Part shown: piece after piece, positions 14,981 through 24,250 of the stretch | Layout of the letters: every line of letters begins with the position of its first letter | Numbering within the stretch: the first letter of the stretch is position 1 | DNA from: DASSNR01 sp036278935 | Lineage (GTDB): Bacteria > Gemmatimonadota > Gemmatimonadetes > Gemmatimonadales > Gemmatimonadaceae | Assembly (NCBI GenBank): GCA_036278935.1 | Contig: DASUKA010000162.1 | Coordinates: forward strand, 1 to 35,531 | Reading direction: 5' to 3' | DNA length: 35,531 nt | Position numbers and translations under genes: made by a program | Notes under the pieces: model-generated | Told to the model about the DNA's origin: nothing | Databases searched by the model: none | The model's input: the letters and a program-made list of their open reading frames with translations, nothing else

Positions 14981-16192
14981 TTATCCGTACCGCCGCGCTA
15001 CGTAGCTCTCCAGAATCTCGAGGAACTCGGGGACGATGCGCTCGCCCTTGAGCGTCAGGGAAAGCTTGCCATCCACGTACACGGGGGCTTTCGGCTCCTC
15101 GAAAGTGCCGGGGAGGGAGATGCCGATGTTGGCGTGCTTCGATTCGCCGGGGCCGTTCACCACGCATCCCATCACCGCCACGTGCATCTCCTCTACCCCC
15201 GGGTAGCGCTCGCGCCACTCAGGCATACGCTCGCGCAGGTAGCCCTGGATGTCCTCGGCCATGTGCTGAAAGAAGGTGGACGTCGTGCGGCCGCAGCCGG
15301 GGCAGGCGGTGACCTGCGGGGAGAAGCTGCGCAGCCCCAGTGATTGCAGGATCTGCTGCGCCACCTGCACCTCTTCTGTGCGGTCGCCGCCGGGGCGCGG
15401 GGTGAGGGAGACGCGGATCGTGTCGCCGATCCCTTCGGCCAGGAGGATCGAGAGGGCGGCGGTGCTCGCGATGATCCCCTTGCTGCCGAGCCCGGCTTCC
15501 GTGAGCCCAAGGTGTAGCGGGTAGTCGCATCGCGCGGCGAGGCGGCGATACACCTCCACCAGGTCCTGCACGCCGGAGACCTTCGCCGAGAGGATGATGC
15601 GGTCGTGTCCCAGCCCCACCGATTCCGCGAGCGCGGCGGATCGGAGCGCGCTCTCGATCATCGCTTCGATGTAGACATCGCGCGCATCACGCGGCTCGCT
15701 CGAGCGCGCGTTATCATCCATCAGCGTGGTGAGCAGGTCCTGGTCGAGCGAGCCCCAGTTGACGCCGATGCGGACCGGCTTGTCGTGCTCGAGCGCGATC
15801 TGGATGATGGTTCGGAAGTTCTCATCACGCCGCTTGCCGCCCACGTTGCCCGGATTGATGCGATATTTGGCAAGCGCGGCGGCGCACGCCGGGTGCCGGG
15901 CAAGGAGCAGGTGGCCGTTGTAGTGGAAGTCGCCGATGACGGGCACTTGGACGCCGGCGTCGGCCAGTCGATCGATGAGCTCCGGGACCGCGGCCGCGGC
16001 CTCGTCGGTGTTGACTGTGACGCGCACGAGCTGCGAGCCCGCGCGCGCGAGTGCCGCGACCTGTGCCGCGGTGGCGGCGGCGTCCGCGGTGTCGGTGTTG
16101 GTCATCGACTGCACGACCACGGGGTGCCGGCTGCCCACCGGCACGCCGCCGACGAGGGCGGTGACGGTCTGTCTACGGGGCGCGAACGTCAC
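14981..16192 (-). CDS. ispG: 4-hydroxy-3-methylbut-2-enyl diphosphate synthase IspG
   Basis: IspG (GcpE) converts MEcPP to HMBPP in the MEP isoprenoid pathway, using a [4Fe-4S] cluster. The protein of 403 residues has the N-terminal TIM-barrel with VVVQSMTNTDT, VRVTVNTDEAA and YRINPGNVGG. The C-terminal cluster domain has C297-P-G-C300 and C343 in MGCVVNGPGE, with E350 as the fourth ligand. All of these are canonical. GTG at 16192 starts the protein. Length is that of the short bacterial type (no insert domain). The gene is convergent with mscL. Confidence 0.95.
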   Translation of the reverse strand: MTFAPRRQTVTALVGGVPVGSRHPVVVQSMTNTDTADAAATAAQVAALARAGSQLVRVTVNTDEAAAAVPELIDRLADAGVQVPVIGDFHYNGHLLLARHPACAAALAKYRINPGNVGGKRRDENFRTIIQIALEHDKPVRIGVNWGSLDQDLLTTLMDDNARSSEPRDARDVYIEAMIESALRSAALAESVGLGHDRIILSAKVSGVQDLVEVYRRLAARCDYPLHLGLTEAGLGSKGIIASTAALSILLAEGIGDTIRVSLTPRPGGDRTEEVQVAQQILQSLGLRSFSPQVTACPGCGRTTSTFFQHMAEDIQGYLRERMPEWRERYPGVEEMHVAVMGCVVNGPGESKHANIGISLPGTFEEPKAPVYVDGKLSLTLKGERIVPEFLEILESYVARRYG

Positions 16193-16365
16193 GAAGGACT
16201 CTGGTGAAGGGCATGGTGAGGAGCCGCGAGGCGGCAGTCGCGAAAGCTAAGAGTGCGTGCAGGGCGATGGGTAGCAGGCGTGATGCGCAGAGGGCATCAC
16301 GCGGCGAGCAGCCGGTTCCTGGCCTGCATCGTGCACCGCGTACAGGGATTCCGCCGGAGGTTGGT

Positions 16366-16920
16366 ATGAACAAGGGGACCGCCTTTCTCAGAGCCCAGGT
16401 CAACGGCGCGGCCGAACTGCATCTGCTATTCACCGAGGCGCTGAAGGACCATGAGGGCGAGGCCGACGACCAGCGATTTCGCGATCTATGCAGCCGCTAC
16501 ATGCCCCCCATGCTGGACATCCAGCGCGCGCTCGAAGCGTACGAGCAGGAACTGAACGCCGAGCCTGGGGTAGCCGGAACGACCGGAGTGGTGGCCAGGC
16601 CGGCCGAGTCCACGCCGGGGAGCTGGCGCGAGCTGGCGGACGCGGCGCACGAGAACGACTTCATGCGGCTCATGCGCGATATTTTGATGTCGGACCGGAG
16701 TGCGGCCACCTTCCGGATCTTCCATGAGGTGGGGCGGCAGCTTGGCGATACGCGTCTTGCCGAACTTGGGGCGAGCGGAGAGCAGCAGCATGGCAACTAC
16801 AATCGGGATGGGAACCGGCTGGCGCAGTTGATGTTCATGGAGCGGGTACGGGACAGTTCGGCGCAGCCCGCCGGGGAGGTGGGGCCGGAGCTTGGAACCT
16901 GGCGAGACCCGGCGGTGTAG
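16366..16920 (+). CDS. Hypothetical helical protein (184 aa)
   Basis: Not recognised. The protein begins MNKGTAFLRAQVNGAAELHL and is rich in Glu, Gln, Arg and Leu, with predicted long helices (LLFTEALKDHEGEADDQRFR; MLDIQRALEAYEQEL) and no membrane segment. It may be a helical bundle, but no catalytic motif is seen. The start is well supported: GGAGG (16356-16360) stands 5 bases before ATG 16366. The frame is open upstream to 16204, but that part is Arg-rich. It stands alone between ispG (divergent) and the cold-shock gene. Confidence 0.65.
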   Translation: MNKGTAFLRAQVNGAAELHLLFTEALKDHEGEADDQRFRDLCSRYMPPMLDIQRALEAYEQELNAEPGVAGTTGVVARPAESTPGSWRELADAAHENDFMRLMRDILMSDRSAATFRIFHEVGRQLGDTRLAELGASGEQQHGNYNRDGNRLAQLMFMERVRDSSAQPAGEVGPELGTWRDPAV

Positions 16921-16939
16921 GAGGATAATTTCCCCTCTC

Positions 16940-16984
16940 TTGCCTGATTGGGTGGTGTGCCCTATATTAGTCGGGGCACCACCC
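16940..16984 (+). promoter_or_regulatory. Promoter embedded in a hairpin upstream of the cold-shock gene
   Basis: TTGCCT (16940-16945), 17-base spacer and TATATT (16963-16968) form a good promoter. The -10 box sits in the loop of an inverted repeat: GGGTGGTGTGCCC (16950-16962) pairs with GGGGCACCACCC (16973-16984) with a two-base bulge. The transcript would have a leader of about 170 bases before the cspA-like start, as is usual for thermoregulated cold-shock mRNAs. Confidence 0.7.
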
Positions 16985-17144
16985 GATGGCGTATACAAAC
17001 CCGGGCGGCATGTTCGTCCGGGCTTCGTGTATGTGCAAGACCGGAGGGTGGAGCTGGCGCGATGACACAGAGGCTCGCGCAATCAGTATTTGTCAGGGCT
17101 CGGCGCGTTCCGCTCCCTGAACAACAACATTTCAGGAGTAGGAA

Positions 17145-17351
17145 ATGCGCACCACCGGAAAGGTGAAGTGGTTCAACGACGCCAAGGGTTTTGGCTTCAT
17201 CACCCCTGACAACGGTCAGAAGGACTGCTTCGTCCACTACAGCGCCATCCAGGGCAACGGCTTCAAGTCGCTGGTCGAGGGTGACGCGGTCGAATTCGAC
17301 ATCGTACAGGGCCAGAAGGGTCCGGCGGCGGAGAACGTGACGAAGGTCTGA
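17145..17351 (+). CDS. Cold-shock protein (CspA family)
   Basis: A 68-residue single cold-shock domain that binds single-stranded RNA or DNA and melts RNA structure. RNP1 is KGFGFI (14-19) and RNP2 is CFVHYSAI (28-35), with the starting block GKVKWFNDAKGFGF typical of the family. It is a complete, normal-length protein. CAGGAG stands about 8 bases before the ATG. A long leader with a hairpin promoter precedes it and a strong terminator follows. Whether it is really cold-induced cannot be told from the sequence. Confidence 0.95.
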   Translation: MRTTGKVKWFNDAKGFGFITPDNGQKDCFVHYSAIQGNGFKSLVEGDAVEFDIVQGQKGPAAENVTKV

Positions 17352-17373
17352 CGACCCTCGCTGCACGACCACG

Positions 17374-17407
17374 AACGGGGTGTCTCTCGCGAGAGAGGCA
17401 CCCCGTT
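17374..17407 (+). terminator. Terminator of the cold-shock gene
   Basis: AACGGGGTGTCTCTC pairs with GAGAGAGGCACCCCGTT (small internal mismatch), loop around GC, followed by a short T-run. It begins 23 bases after the cold-shock stop codon. Confidence 0.85.
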
Positions 17408-17661
17408 TCGCGTGTGGGGCGTACATGACCATCGACTTGGAGATGGACGTCCTCTCGAAAGCATAGCGCAGCAGCTGGAGAACGGCTCACGCTGGCGGTT
17501 GTGGCAAAAAGTGGCAAAAAATCGCACGCTGTGGTGCCACTTTGTGCGACACGAAAGAGGGCGTAGAAGGCGAAGTGCTTGCGACCGTGTGAGTTGAGCT
17601 GGTAGCCGGTCCGGCATTCTCTCTGCCTATTCCCGGGTCGCCCTTTTCCTGGAGCGACTCC
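17408..17661. other. AT-richer leader upstream of rhs with tandem and inverted repeats
   Basis: No gene. Two exact tandem copies of GTGGCAAAAA (17501-17510, 17511-17520) are followed by an inverted repeat: AAAGTGGCA (17508-17516) against TGCCACTTT (17535-17543), and TCGCAC (17522-17527) against GTGCGA (17544-17549). This could be a regulatory site for rhs or a site-specific recombination boundary of the island. No recombinase gene is in the window. Confidence 0.6.
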
Positions 17662-20600
17662 ATGCGTGCGATGCGGCGCGCCCTCGTGCTGGCGCTGGCC
17701 CTCCTCGGCCTGCCGGGCCTGGGACTGATCACCTTCTCCGTCTCCCTCGCCCTCACGCCCGCCCCGGCGGCGGCCCAGTGCATCCTCTGCGGCGGCGATA
17801 CCACGCCGCCCTCCGGGAGCGTGAGCCCGAGCACGGGGAGCTTTAGCAGCCCCACGCTCGCGGTGACGATCGAATGGTGCGACGACGAATCGCCGCTCAA
17901 CTCGGCGGGGCAGAGCGTCACCCTCAACGGCACGGATGTGACGAGTCACTTCAGCTACAGTGCGGGGAGCAACCCGGACTGCGCGGGCTCGGGGCCGCTG
18001 AACGCGGAGCTCACCGGGACGGTGACACTCGTCTCGGGGACCAATACGTTGAGTGCCCACATCTGCGACTCCAGCGACAACTGCGCGAATCGCTCGGGCA
18101 GCTACACGTACACGCCGCCGCCGCCCACGTACACCGTGGCCGTCACGCCGGACGGGCAGGCGGTGAGCGCGGATGCGAACAGCAGCACGAACACGCAGCA
18201 CTTCACGGTCAAGGACAACGGGAACACAAACGCGTCCTACACGCTCACGTGCACGAACACCATGGGCACGTGCAGCGCGCCAGGCTCGGTGGGGGTAGGG
18301 AAGAACGGCGACACTGCGACCGTGACGGTGACCTACCACGCGGGCGCGGCGGGGACGACGGGGACGGTGACGCTGACGGCGACCGAGGGCACCTTCACCG
18401 ATGCCGGCTCGGTGCACGTGACGGCGTACTCCCATACGGTGGCGGTGACCCCCACCACAGGAAGCGACGGGCACGCCGTGACGGCAACGGCGAACACGAC
18501 CAACTCAGCCTCGTTCACGATCAAGAACACCGGGACGCAGCAGGCGAGCTACAGCCTCACGACCAGCTGCCCGGGAACCACAAGCGGGTGCAGCCTGAGC
18601 GGGGTGAGCACGCCGGTGACGCTGGCGGCGAACCAGACGGTCACGGGAACGGTGACGTATGGCGCGGGAGCGGACGGTGCCACGGGGAGCACGCACCTGA
18701 CGGCAACGTATACGGGGAACAGCGCGGTGCACGATGCAGGGTGGGTGAACTGGACCGCCGCGGCGCCGTGCCAGGTGACGGACGCGAAGCTCTCGCCCTG
18801 CACGCTCGCGACGAAGACGGTGTTGACCAGCGCCACGGGAATCCGGGACACCGTGACGCTCACCAACCAGACGGGATTCCCCTTGAGCTACTCGGTGGCG
18901 TGCCAGCGGACGGGGGCGGTGAGCGCGTGCACGGGTCCGGCGCCGTCCGGGCTCAACGCCAACGCCTCGGGGCCCATCGTGGTGACGGTGACCGCCGGAG
19001 CGAGCGAGGGAGACGGCACGGTGCACGTCGTCATCACCACCGGGGGGGACAAGCAGGTGTCCGCTACGGGCAGCTTCGAGGTGCTCTCTCCCACCAGTGT
19101 GGCCGTGACGACGAACACGCAGACGACGCACATCAACGCGGGCGACTCCGGGACGCACGGCTTCACGGTGCGCAACGCGGGAAGTCTCACGGCGACCTAC
19201 GCCACGCAGGCGGTGTGTACGGGCATCGTGACGCAGTGCACGCCCTCGGCCTCGCAGGTCACGCTGGGCGGCAACGCCAGCACCACGGTCTCGGTGAGTT
19301 ACGTGGCGAGCCTCGCGGGCGGCTCGGGCACGGTGGGGCTCAAGGCCACGCACATACGGAGCGGCGCTGTGACGAGCAGTGCGACGGCCCCGGTGGCCGA
19401 GGATCGAACGCCGGCCGTGGTGGCGACCGACGTCTACAGCCTCGACTACGATAACACGGCACTCTGCGCGGTGAGCTGCTTCAACGCCACGGCGAGCTAC
19501 ACCACGCCGGCCTACACGAGCCTGGACATCGCCCGTGCGGTCACGCTCTCGTACTCCAGCGCCACCGCGGCCCCACGCCCCGTGGTGCAGGTGGGAGTCA
19601 CGGATCCGTCGGCTACGCCAGCCGATCAATACATCGTCCAGCTCAAGGAGCCGGACGGAAATTTTCTCTCCTTTGCCAACGGCGCCAACGCGATGGTCTT
19701 CGCGACCGGTGACACGGCCGAGCAACTCGCCGTGCAGCTCGATCCGACCGCGCCGCCGGCCACGAAGGCGTATCCCGTCACCCTCATCGTCACGAGTCGC
19801 TGGACGGTGGACACGGTGACGGAGGAGGCACTGGTGCCGCTCCGGCTGCTGGTGGACAACGAACAGGCGAGCCCATACGGGGCCGGGTGGAGCATTGCCG
19901 GGTTGCAGCATCTCACCTTCACGGGCGACTCCATCCTCCTTACCGATGGCACGGGCTCGGCCTACTACTTCCAGCCGCCGTCGTGCCCCTCGGGGTGCAG
20001 CTACCGCTCGCCGGCCGGGGATTTCACCACGCTCACCAAGCTCGCCCAAGCGGACTCCATTGGCACCCTCTACGAGCGTCGCACGCCCGATGGCACGACG
20101 ATCGGCTTCCTGTCGGATGGGCGGATGCAGACGGTGACCGACCGGTTCGGCAATCGCACCTTCTACGGCTACGAGACGGGCTCGACCAAGCTCGCGCGGA
20201 TCACCGATCCCGTGGGCCAGGTCACGACCTTCGGGTACGATGCGGCCGGGATGCTCTCGACAATCACCGACCCCATGGGGCGGGTGACGCATTTCACGAT
20301 CACGAACGGCAACCTGACCCAGATCAAAGACCCGGCCGGTGGAACGGCGCTCGCGGCGGTCTACGACACCCAGCACCGGTTGATCGCGCTCACGGACCGG
20401 GGTGGGCATACGACGCACCTGGGCTACGATTACGCCGGCAAGATCGCCGCCGACACGCTGCCGGCCATCATGGTGAACGGGCAGCCGGTCGCCCCCGTGG
20501 TGCACTACCGGGCTCCGGAGCGTGCGGAGTTGATCGATCCTGCCTCGGGCGCCGGTACGGCGGCCAATCCGGCGGTGGCGGCGCACTATCCAGACATCAA

Positions 20601-23358
20601 CGGTATCGTGACCGATCCGCGCGGCGACAGCACGCGGTACTGGCTGACGCGCTTTGGCTCACCGTGGCAGATCGTCCAACCGCTGGGACGGGTGACCAAT
20701 TTCAGCCACGACAACAGCGCGCACGTCATCTCCGTGGTGACGCCATCCCACCACATCGTGGCGTATACATGGAATGGGCCGGATCTGACCGAGGTGCAGG
20801 ACCAGACGACGGGGCAGACGGTGCACTACAGCTACGAATCCACCTATCACCAGGTGACGAGCGTCTCGGGCGATGCCACGCCGGTGACCAACTACTGGAG
20901 CGCGGGCAAGCTCGACAGCACGGTAGCGGGCGGGGCCATGAGTCACTTCACGTACGATTCGTTCGGGCGGCTCCTCGAGAGCACCGATCCGGCGAAGCAC
21001 GTGACGACCATGAGCTACGCATCCACGGGCCTCCGAAACCGGACGTTGGTGAGCGCGGCGGGGCGGACGACAGCCTTCACGAGAGACAGCTACGGGCGCG
21101 TGGTGGCGACGACGGCACCCGGCGGCGAGGTGACCAGCGCAGTGTACGATGTACTGAACCGGGTGCAACGAACCGTTGGTCCGCTGGCCGATACGACGCG
21201 CTACACGTATGGCGACTCGCTGCATCTGACCCAGCTGGTGGACCCCCTGGGGCAGAGCTATCGCTCGCACTACACCGCCCTGGGCGAGGTGGACAGCACG
21301 ACCGACCCGGCGGGCCACGCCGCGACGATGGCCTACGATGTGGCCGGGCAGGTGATCAAGACGATCGACCGGGCGGGGCACGTGGTGACGGCCAGCTATG
21401 ATGCGCTGGGCCAGGTGACGGCCATCGTGGCGGACGGCGACACGACGCACTACCACACCGATCCGGCGGGCGGCTTCGTGGCCACCTCCAACGCGGCGAG
21501 CACCGACACCGTGCGCTTCGATGCGGCAGGCCGGCCGACGACGGAGGTCACGGTGCGGGGCACCCAGCGCTACGTGCGCACCTCGAGTTACAACCGGTTG
21601 GGGCAGCGCACCGCGCTCGCCGCGAGCGGAGCATGGACGGCGGCGATCGGCTATGCCTACGACGCCGTGACGCACCAGCTCGATACGCTGACCGATCTCG
21701 CGGGCGGCAAGACCGTGCTGGGCTATAATGCCGACCGGCTGGTGAGCACCACGCGGCTCCCGACCACGAGCGGGCTCACGGTGAGCCGGAGCTATCCCTC
21801 GACGCACCTGACGTCGCTCCTGAGCTACAGCGAGGCGGCGCTGAACGGGGTGCTGGGGACGTCCTTCGCCGAGACGCCGAATGGGCAGCTGTCGCAGCGC
21901 ATCCCGGTCGACCAGCCGGGCGACGGCTCCCAGGTGGGCCACGAGTTCCGCTACGACTCGCTGGGGCGCGTGGTGGGCAGCGACGACTACACGATTGCCG
22001 CGGGGACAGAGAACCTCTGCGGGGGAACGCAGCTCATCGACGCGGATGGGAATCCCTGCATCGTGCCGGCGCCGGGGGCGAAGGACAGTACCAACCTCCA
22101 GACCTTCGCGTACGACAAGGTGGGGAACCGGACCGACTCCGACGCGGTCGTAGCCGTGGGAAACCGGCTGGTACGCTTCGATGGGGACAGCCTGGTCTAC
22201 GACCTGGATGGGAACCTCACGCACCGCTGGCAGCTGGGGGGTGGGTTCGACCAGCGGTACGGGTGGAACAGCCTGGGGCAACTCGTCGAGGTGGTGACGA
22301 ACGGCGATACGGTGCGTTTCACCTATGACGGCTTCGGGCGGCGGGCGACGAAGAGCGGGCCCGGGGTGTTCCGCAGCTACCTCTACGACGGGGAGAACCT
22401 GCTGGCCGAGCTGGACGGGGCGGCGGATGTAGTGGTGGCGTACACCAACTACCCGGGCGTGGACCAGCCGCACAGCATGCGCTTCGGCGGGCAGACGTAT
22501 TACTACGCCACCGAGCGGCCGAACAACGTGGTGGGGCTGATCAGCAGCAGCAACACGCTGGTGGATCAGTACAGCTACACGCCGTTCGGCATGCTGGCGG
22601 ACTCGAGTGGGACGGTGCCGAACAGCCTCCGGTTTGGTGCGCGCGTGTTCGATGGTGAGACGGGGCTGTATTACAATCGGGCGCGGTACTATGATCCGCG
22701 GCTCGGGCGGTTCTTGTCGGAGGATCCGATTGGGCTGGCCGGAGGGATCAATCCGTATGTCTATGCGGGGGATGATCCGCTGGATGGCTGGGACCCGTTT
22801 GGGCTCTGCGATCCGAACGACGACCTTACGTGTCCGGCGCATCTGCCGGGGATGACGATCACGGACAACGGAGCGGCGGATGGCGGGGATCCGCTCGCCG
22901 GGCTGCGACCGTCGGTGCCGCGGCTAATCAACGGAAGCGTCGGAAGCGGAGGAGGTGACGGCGGCAGTTCTGTGGATAACAACGCCGAGAGTAGTACGCC
23001 GAAGTGGAAGAGCCGGGCATGCGTGCTAGCGGAGCTCGACGCTGGTGCTTCCGCCGCGGAAGATGTACTCTTTTTCTTCGGAGTGGACGAAGCCTTGGAG
23101 GCCGCACGCGGTCTGACGCTTGTCGGTGCGATCGGGGAGACGTTTGTCGAGGATGAGCTTGAGTATACGGCAATACCAACGAACACCAATCTGGCGATCT
23201 CCCGTGCGTCGATTAAGGTCGCCGGCAACCTGGCATTGGGGGGCTTCATGACTGGGGCGCAAGGCGAAAGGCCTTCCGTCTGGAGCACGGTTCGTGATTT
23301 CATCCCACTCGTCAGGACTGGCTATAAGATCGTGGCGGCTGTGCACGCCTGCCGCTAA
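17662..23358 (+). CDS. Secreted Rhs-repeat polymorphic toxin
   Basis: A 1,898-residue Rhs protein. Residues 1-37 are a Sec signal peptide (hydrophobic run, then APAAAQ-C). Residues 45 to about 570 are several Ig-like/CARDB-type beta modules rich in Thr and Cys with recurring TVAVTP...TVTYxAGA units. From about 750 to 1,660 there are YD repeats (GYDAAGM, AYDVAGQ, SYDALGQ, TYDGFGRR) that form the Rhs shell. The core ends with LYYNRARYYDPRLGRFLSED, DPIGLAGG and DPFGL (to about 1,714). The last 185 residues are the variable tip: a Gly/Ser-rich linker and a mainly helical, partly hydrophobic domain without a known nuclease motif. The stop overlaps the next gene (TAATG). By family the tip would be a toxin used against competitors; that is inference. 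Confidence 0.93.
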   Translation: MRAMRRALVLALALLGLPGLGLITFSVSLALTPAPAAAQCILCGGDTTPPSGSVSPSTGSFSSPTLAVTIEWCDDESPLNSAGQSVTLNGTDVTSHFSYSAGSNPDCAGSGPLNAELTGTVTLVSGTNTLSAHICDSSDNCANRSGSYTYTPPPPTYTVAVTPDGQAVSADANSSTNTQHFTVKDNGNTNASYTLTCTNTMGTCSAPGSVGVGKNGDTATVTVTYHAGAAGTTGTVTLTATEGTFTDAGSVHVTAYSHTVAVTPTTGSDGHAVTATANTTNSASFTIKNTGTQQASYSLTTSCPGTTSGCSLSGVSTPVTLAANQTVTGTVTYGAGADGATGSTHLTATYTGNSAVHDAGWVNWTAAAPCQVTDAKLSPCTLATKTVLTSATGIRDTVTLTNQTGFPLSYSVACQRTGAVSACTGPAPSGLNANASGPIVVTVTAGASEGDGTVHVVITTGGDKQVSATGSFEVLSPTSVAVTTNTQTTHINAGDSGTHGFTVRNAGSLTATYATQAVCTGIVTQCTPSASQVTLGGNASTTVSVSYVASLAGGSGTVGLKATHIRSGAVTSSATAPVAEDRTPAVVATDVYSLDYDNTALCAVSCFNATASYTTPAYTSLDIARAVTLSYSSATAAPRPVVQVGVTDPSATPADQYIVQLKEPDGNFLSFANGANAMVFATGDTAEQLAVQLDPTAPPATKAYPVTLIVTSRWTVDTVTEEALVPLRLLVDNEQASPYGAGWSIAGLQHLTFTGDSILLTDGTGSAYYFQPPSCPSGCSYRSPAGDFTTLTKLAQADSIGTLYERRTPDGTTIGFLSDGRMQTVTDRFGNRTFYGYETGSTKLARITDPVGQVTTFGYDAAGMLSTITDPMGRVTHFTITNGNLTQIKDPAGGTALAAVYDTQHRLIALTDRGGHTTHLGYDYAGKIAADTLPAIMVNGQPVAPVVHYRAPERAELIDPASGAGTAANPAVAAHYPDINGIVTDPRGDSTRYWLTRFGSPWQIVQPLGRVTNFSHDNSAHVISVVTPSHHIVAYTWNGPDLTEVQDQTTGQTVHYSYESTYHQVTSVSGDATPVTNYWSAGKLDSTVAGGAMSHFTYDSFGRLLESTDPAKHVTTMSYASTGLRNRTLVSAAGRTTAFTRDSYGRVVATTAPGGEVTSAVYDVLNRVQRTVGPLADTTRYTYGDSLHLTQLVDPLGQSYRSHYTALGEVDSTTDPAGHAATMAYDVAGQVIKTIDRAGHVVTASYDALGQVTAIVADGDTTHYHTDPAGGFVATSNAASTDTVRFDAAGRPTTEVTVRGTQRYVRTSSYNRLGQRTALAASGAWTAAIGYAYDAVTHQLDTLTDLAGGKTVLGYNADRLVSTTRLPTTSGLTVSRSYPSTHLTSLLSYSEAALNGVLGTSFAETPNGQLSQRIPVDQPGDGSQVGHEFRYDSLGRVVGSDDYTIAAGTENLCGGTQLIDADGNPCIVPAPGAKDSTNLQTFAYDKVGNRTDSDAVVAVGNRLVRFDGDSLVYDLDGNLTHRWQLGGGFDQRYGWNSLGQLVEVVTNGDTVRFTYDGFGRRATKSGPGVFRSYLYDGENLLAELDGAADVVVAYTNYPGVDQPHSMRFGGQTYYYATERPNNVVGLISSSNTLVDQYSYTPFGMLADSSGTVPNSLRFGARVFDGETGLYYNRARYYDPRLGRFLSEDPIGLAGGINPYVYAGDDPLDGWDPFGLCDPNDDLTCPAHLPGMTITDNGAADGGDPLAGLRPSVPRLINGSVGSGGGDGGSSVDNNAESSTPKWKSRACVLAELDAGASAAEDVLFFFGVDEALEAARGLTLVGAIGETFVEDELEYTAIPTNTNLAISRASIKVAGNLALGGFMTGAQGERPSVWSTVRDFIPLVRTGYKIVAAVHACR

Positions 23359-23765
23359 TGCTGGAGGATCTCATGCCGTTGCTGCAGAACCTTGGCTGGG
23401 GCGTCCGATGGGGCCTCAAGTTCGCGGTCGTCTACAGCGCTTTCGCGCTCATCGCCCTGCTCTTCGGCGGTGCAGCCGTGTTCCAGCACAGCGGCACGAC
23501 ATTCGTGTTCGCGATCGGGCTCTATTTCGCGGCCGGGCTGGTGGCGGGGGCCATCGTTGGTGTATTACGCCCGGTCACTCGAGGGCCCATTGGCGCAGCG
23601 ATTGTTGGGGTGATCGCGGCGATACCTATCTGTGTCCTTACTCGCTTTTCGATCGACCGGTCGCCATGGACCATAGCGGACACCATTGCGTGGTCGGCCC
23701 TGGCGGTTCTGTGGGGAGCGCCATGCGGATACTTTGCCAAACGCATTGCCAGTAGGCGACGTTAA
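23358..23765 (+). CDS. Small membrane protein, likely immunity protein of the first Rhs tip
   Basis: A 135-residue protein with four predicted membrane helices (LKFAVVYSAFALIALLF; TTFVFAIGLYFAAGLVAGAI; AIVGVIAAIPICVL; IAWSALAVLWGAPCGYFA). It has no known family motif. Its ATG shares the A of the rhs stop codon, giving strict translational coupling, which is the usual place for an immunity gene. A membrane immunity protein suggests that the tip acts on the membrane. It could instead be an unrelated accessory protein, as no homologue is recognised. Confidence 0.7.
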   Translation: MLEDLMPLLQNLGWGVRWGLKFAVVYSAFALIALLFGGAAVFQHSGTTFVFAIGLYFAAGLVAGAIVGVLRPVTRGPIGAAIVGVIAAIPICVLTRFSIDRSPWTIADTIAWSALAVLWGAPCGYFAKRIASRRR

Positions 23766-23896
23766 GGAGCTTCCACGGTCGCTGAAGGCCGGATTCTTCT
23801 TCGTCCCATTGCTGCGAGTGCTGCCGTGTCGAAGATGCGAAAGCTGGTTGGCCCCTGGGTTGCGCGCTCTCCGATCTTGAGTATCACGAGGATCAG

Positions 23897-24169
23897 ATGT
23901 GGCTATCATTACTGCGTGCGGTGGTCTACTGGGTGGTAGAGTTCCTGCTGTCCCCTGCGTCGAATGCGTCATTCCCCGGCTCCAGGACGCAGCGATACTT
24001 GGAGGCGAATCGCAATCAGCCCGTGCTGGGCATCCGCATCCCGCGCAGAGGCTACTCCCCATCAAGTAACGATGATCGGCCATCCGCCAGATCGGCACCG
24101 GCATCGCGCCGCAGCGGACCCTCGACAAGCAGCCAGCGTGGTGGCGCGAAGCGATCTCGCACGGACTGA
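23897..24169 (+). CDS. Doubtful small ORF, probably a decayed gene
   Basis: A 90-codon ORF opening MWLSLLRAVVYWVVEFLLS (a possible membrane helix) with GAGGATCAG before the ATG. From about residue 52 the composition turns Ser/Arg-rich and does not look like protein. In another frame the same DNA reads AIRQIGTGIAPQRTLDKQP and on to WWREAISHGL, which looks more natural. I think one frameshift separates the two halves of a former gene. The function is unknown. Confidence 0.35.
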   Translation: MWLSLLRAVVYWVVEFLLSPASNASFPGSRTQRYLEANRNQPVLGIRIPRRGYSPSSNDDRPSARSAPASRRSGPSTSSQRGGAKRSRTD

Positions 24170-24250
24170 GCTGTTCCCGCTCGACTCACCGTCGCTGGCG
24201 CAGCCGTCGTGCCGCGATGCTGACCGACCTACCCCTGCGGCTCAGCGCTG

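Noticed and set aside
17501..17520. Possible CRISPR or CRISPR-like repeats
   Set aside because: Only two 10-base copies with no spacer; no CRISPR array or cas gene anywhere in the window.
18505..22842. Two very long minus-strand ORFs (about 690 and 730 codons) opposite the first rhs
   Set aside because: They are Arg/His-rich shadows of GC-rich coding DNA; the plus strand has clear signal peptide, YD repeats and Rhs core.
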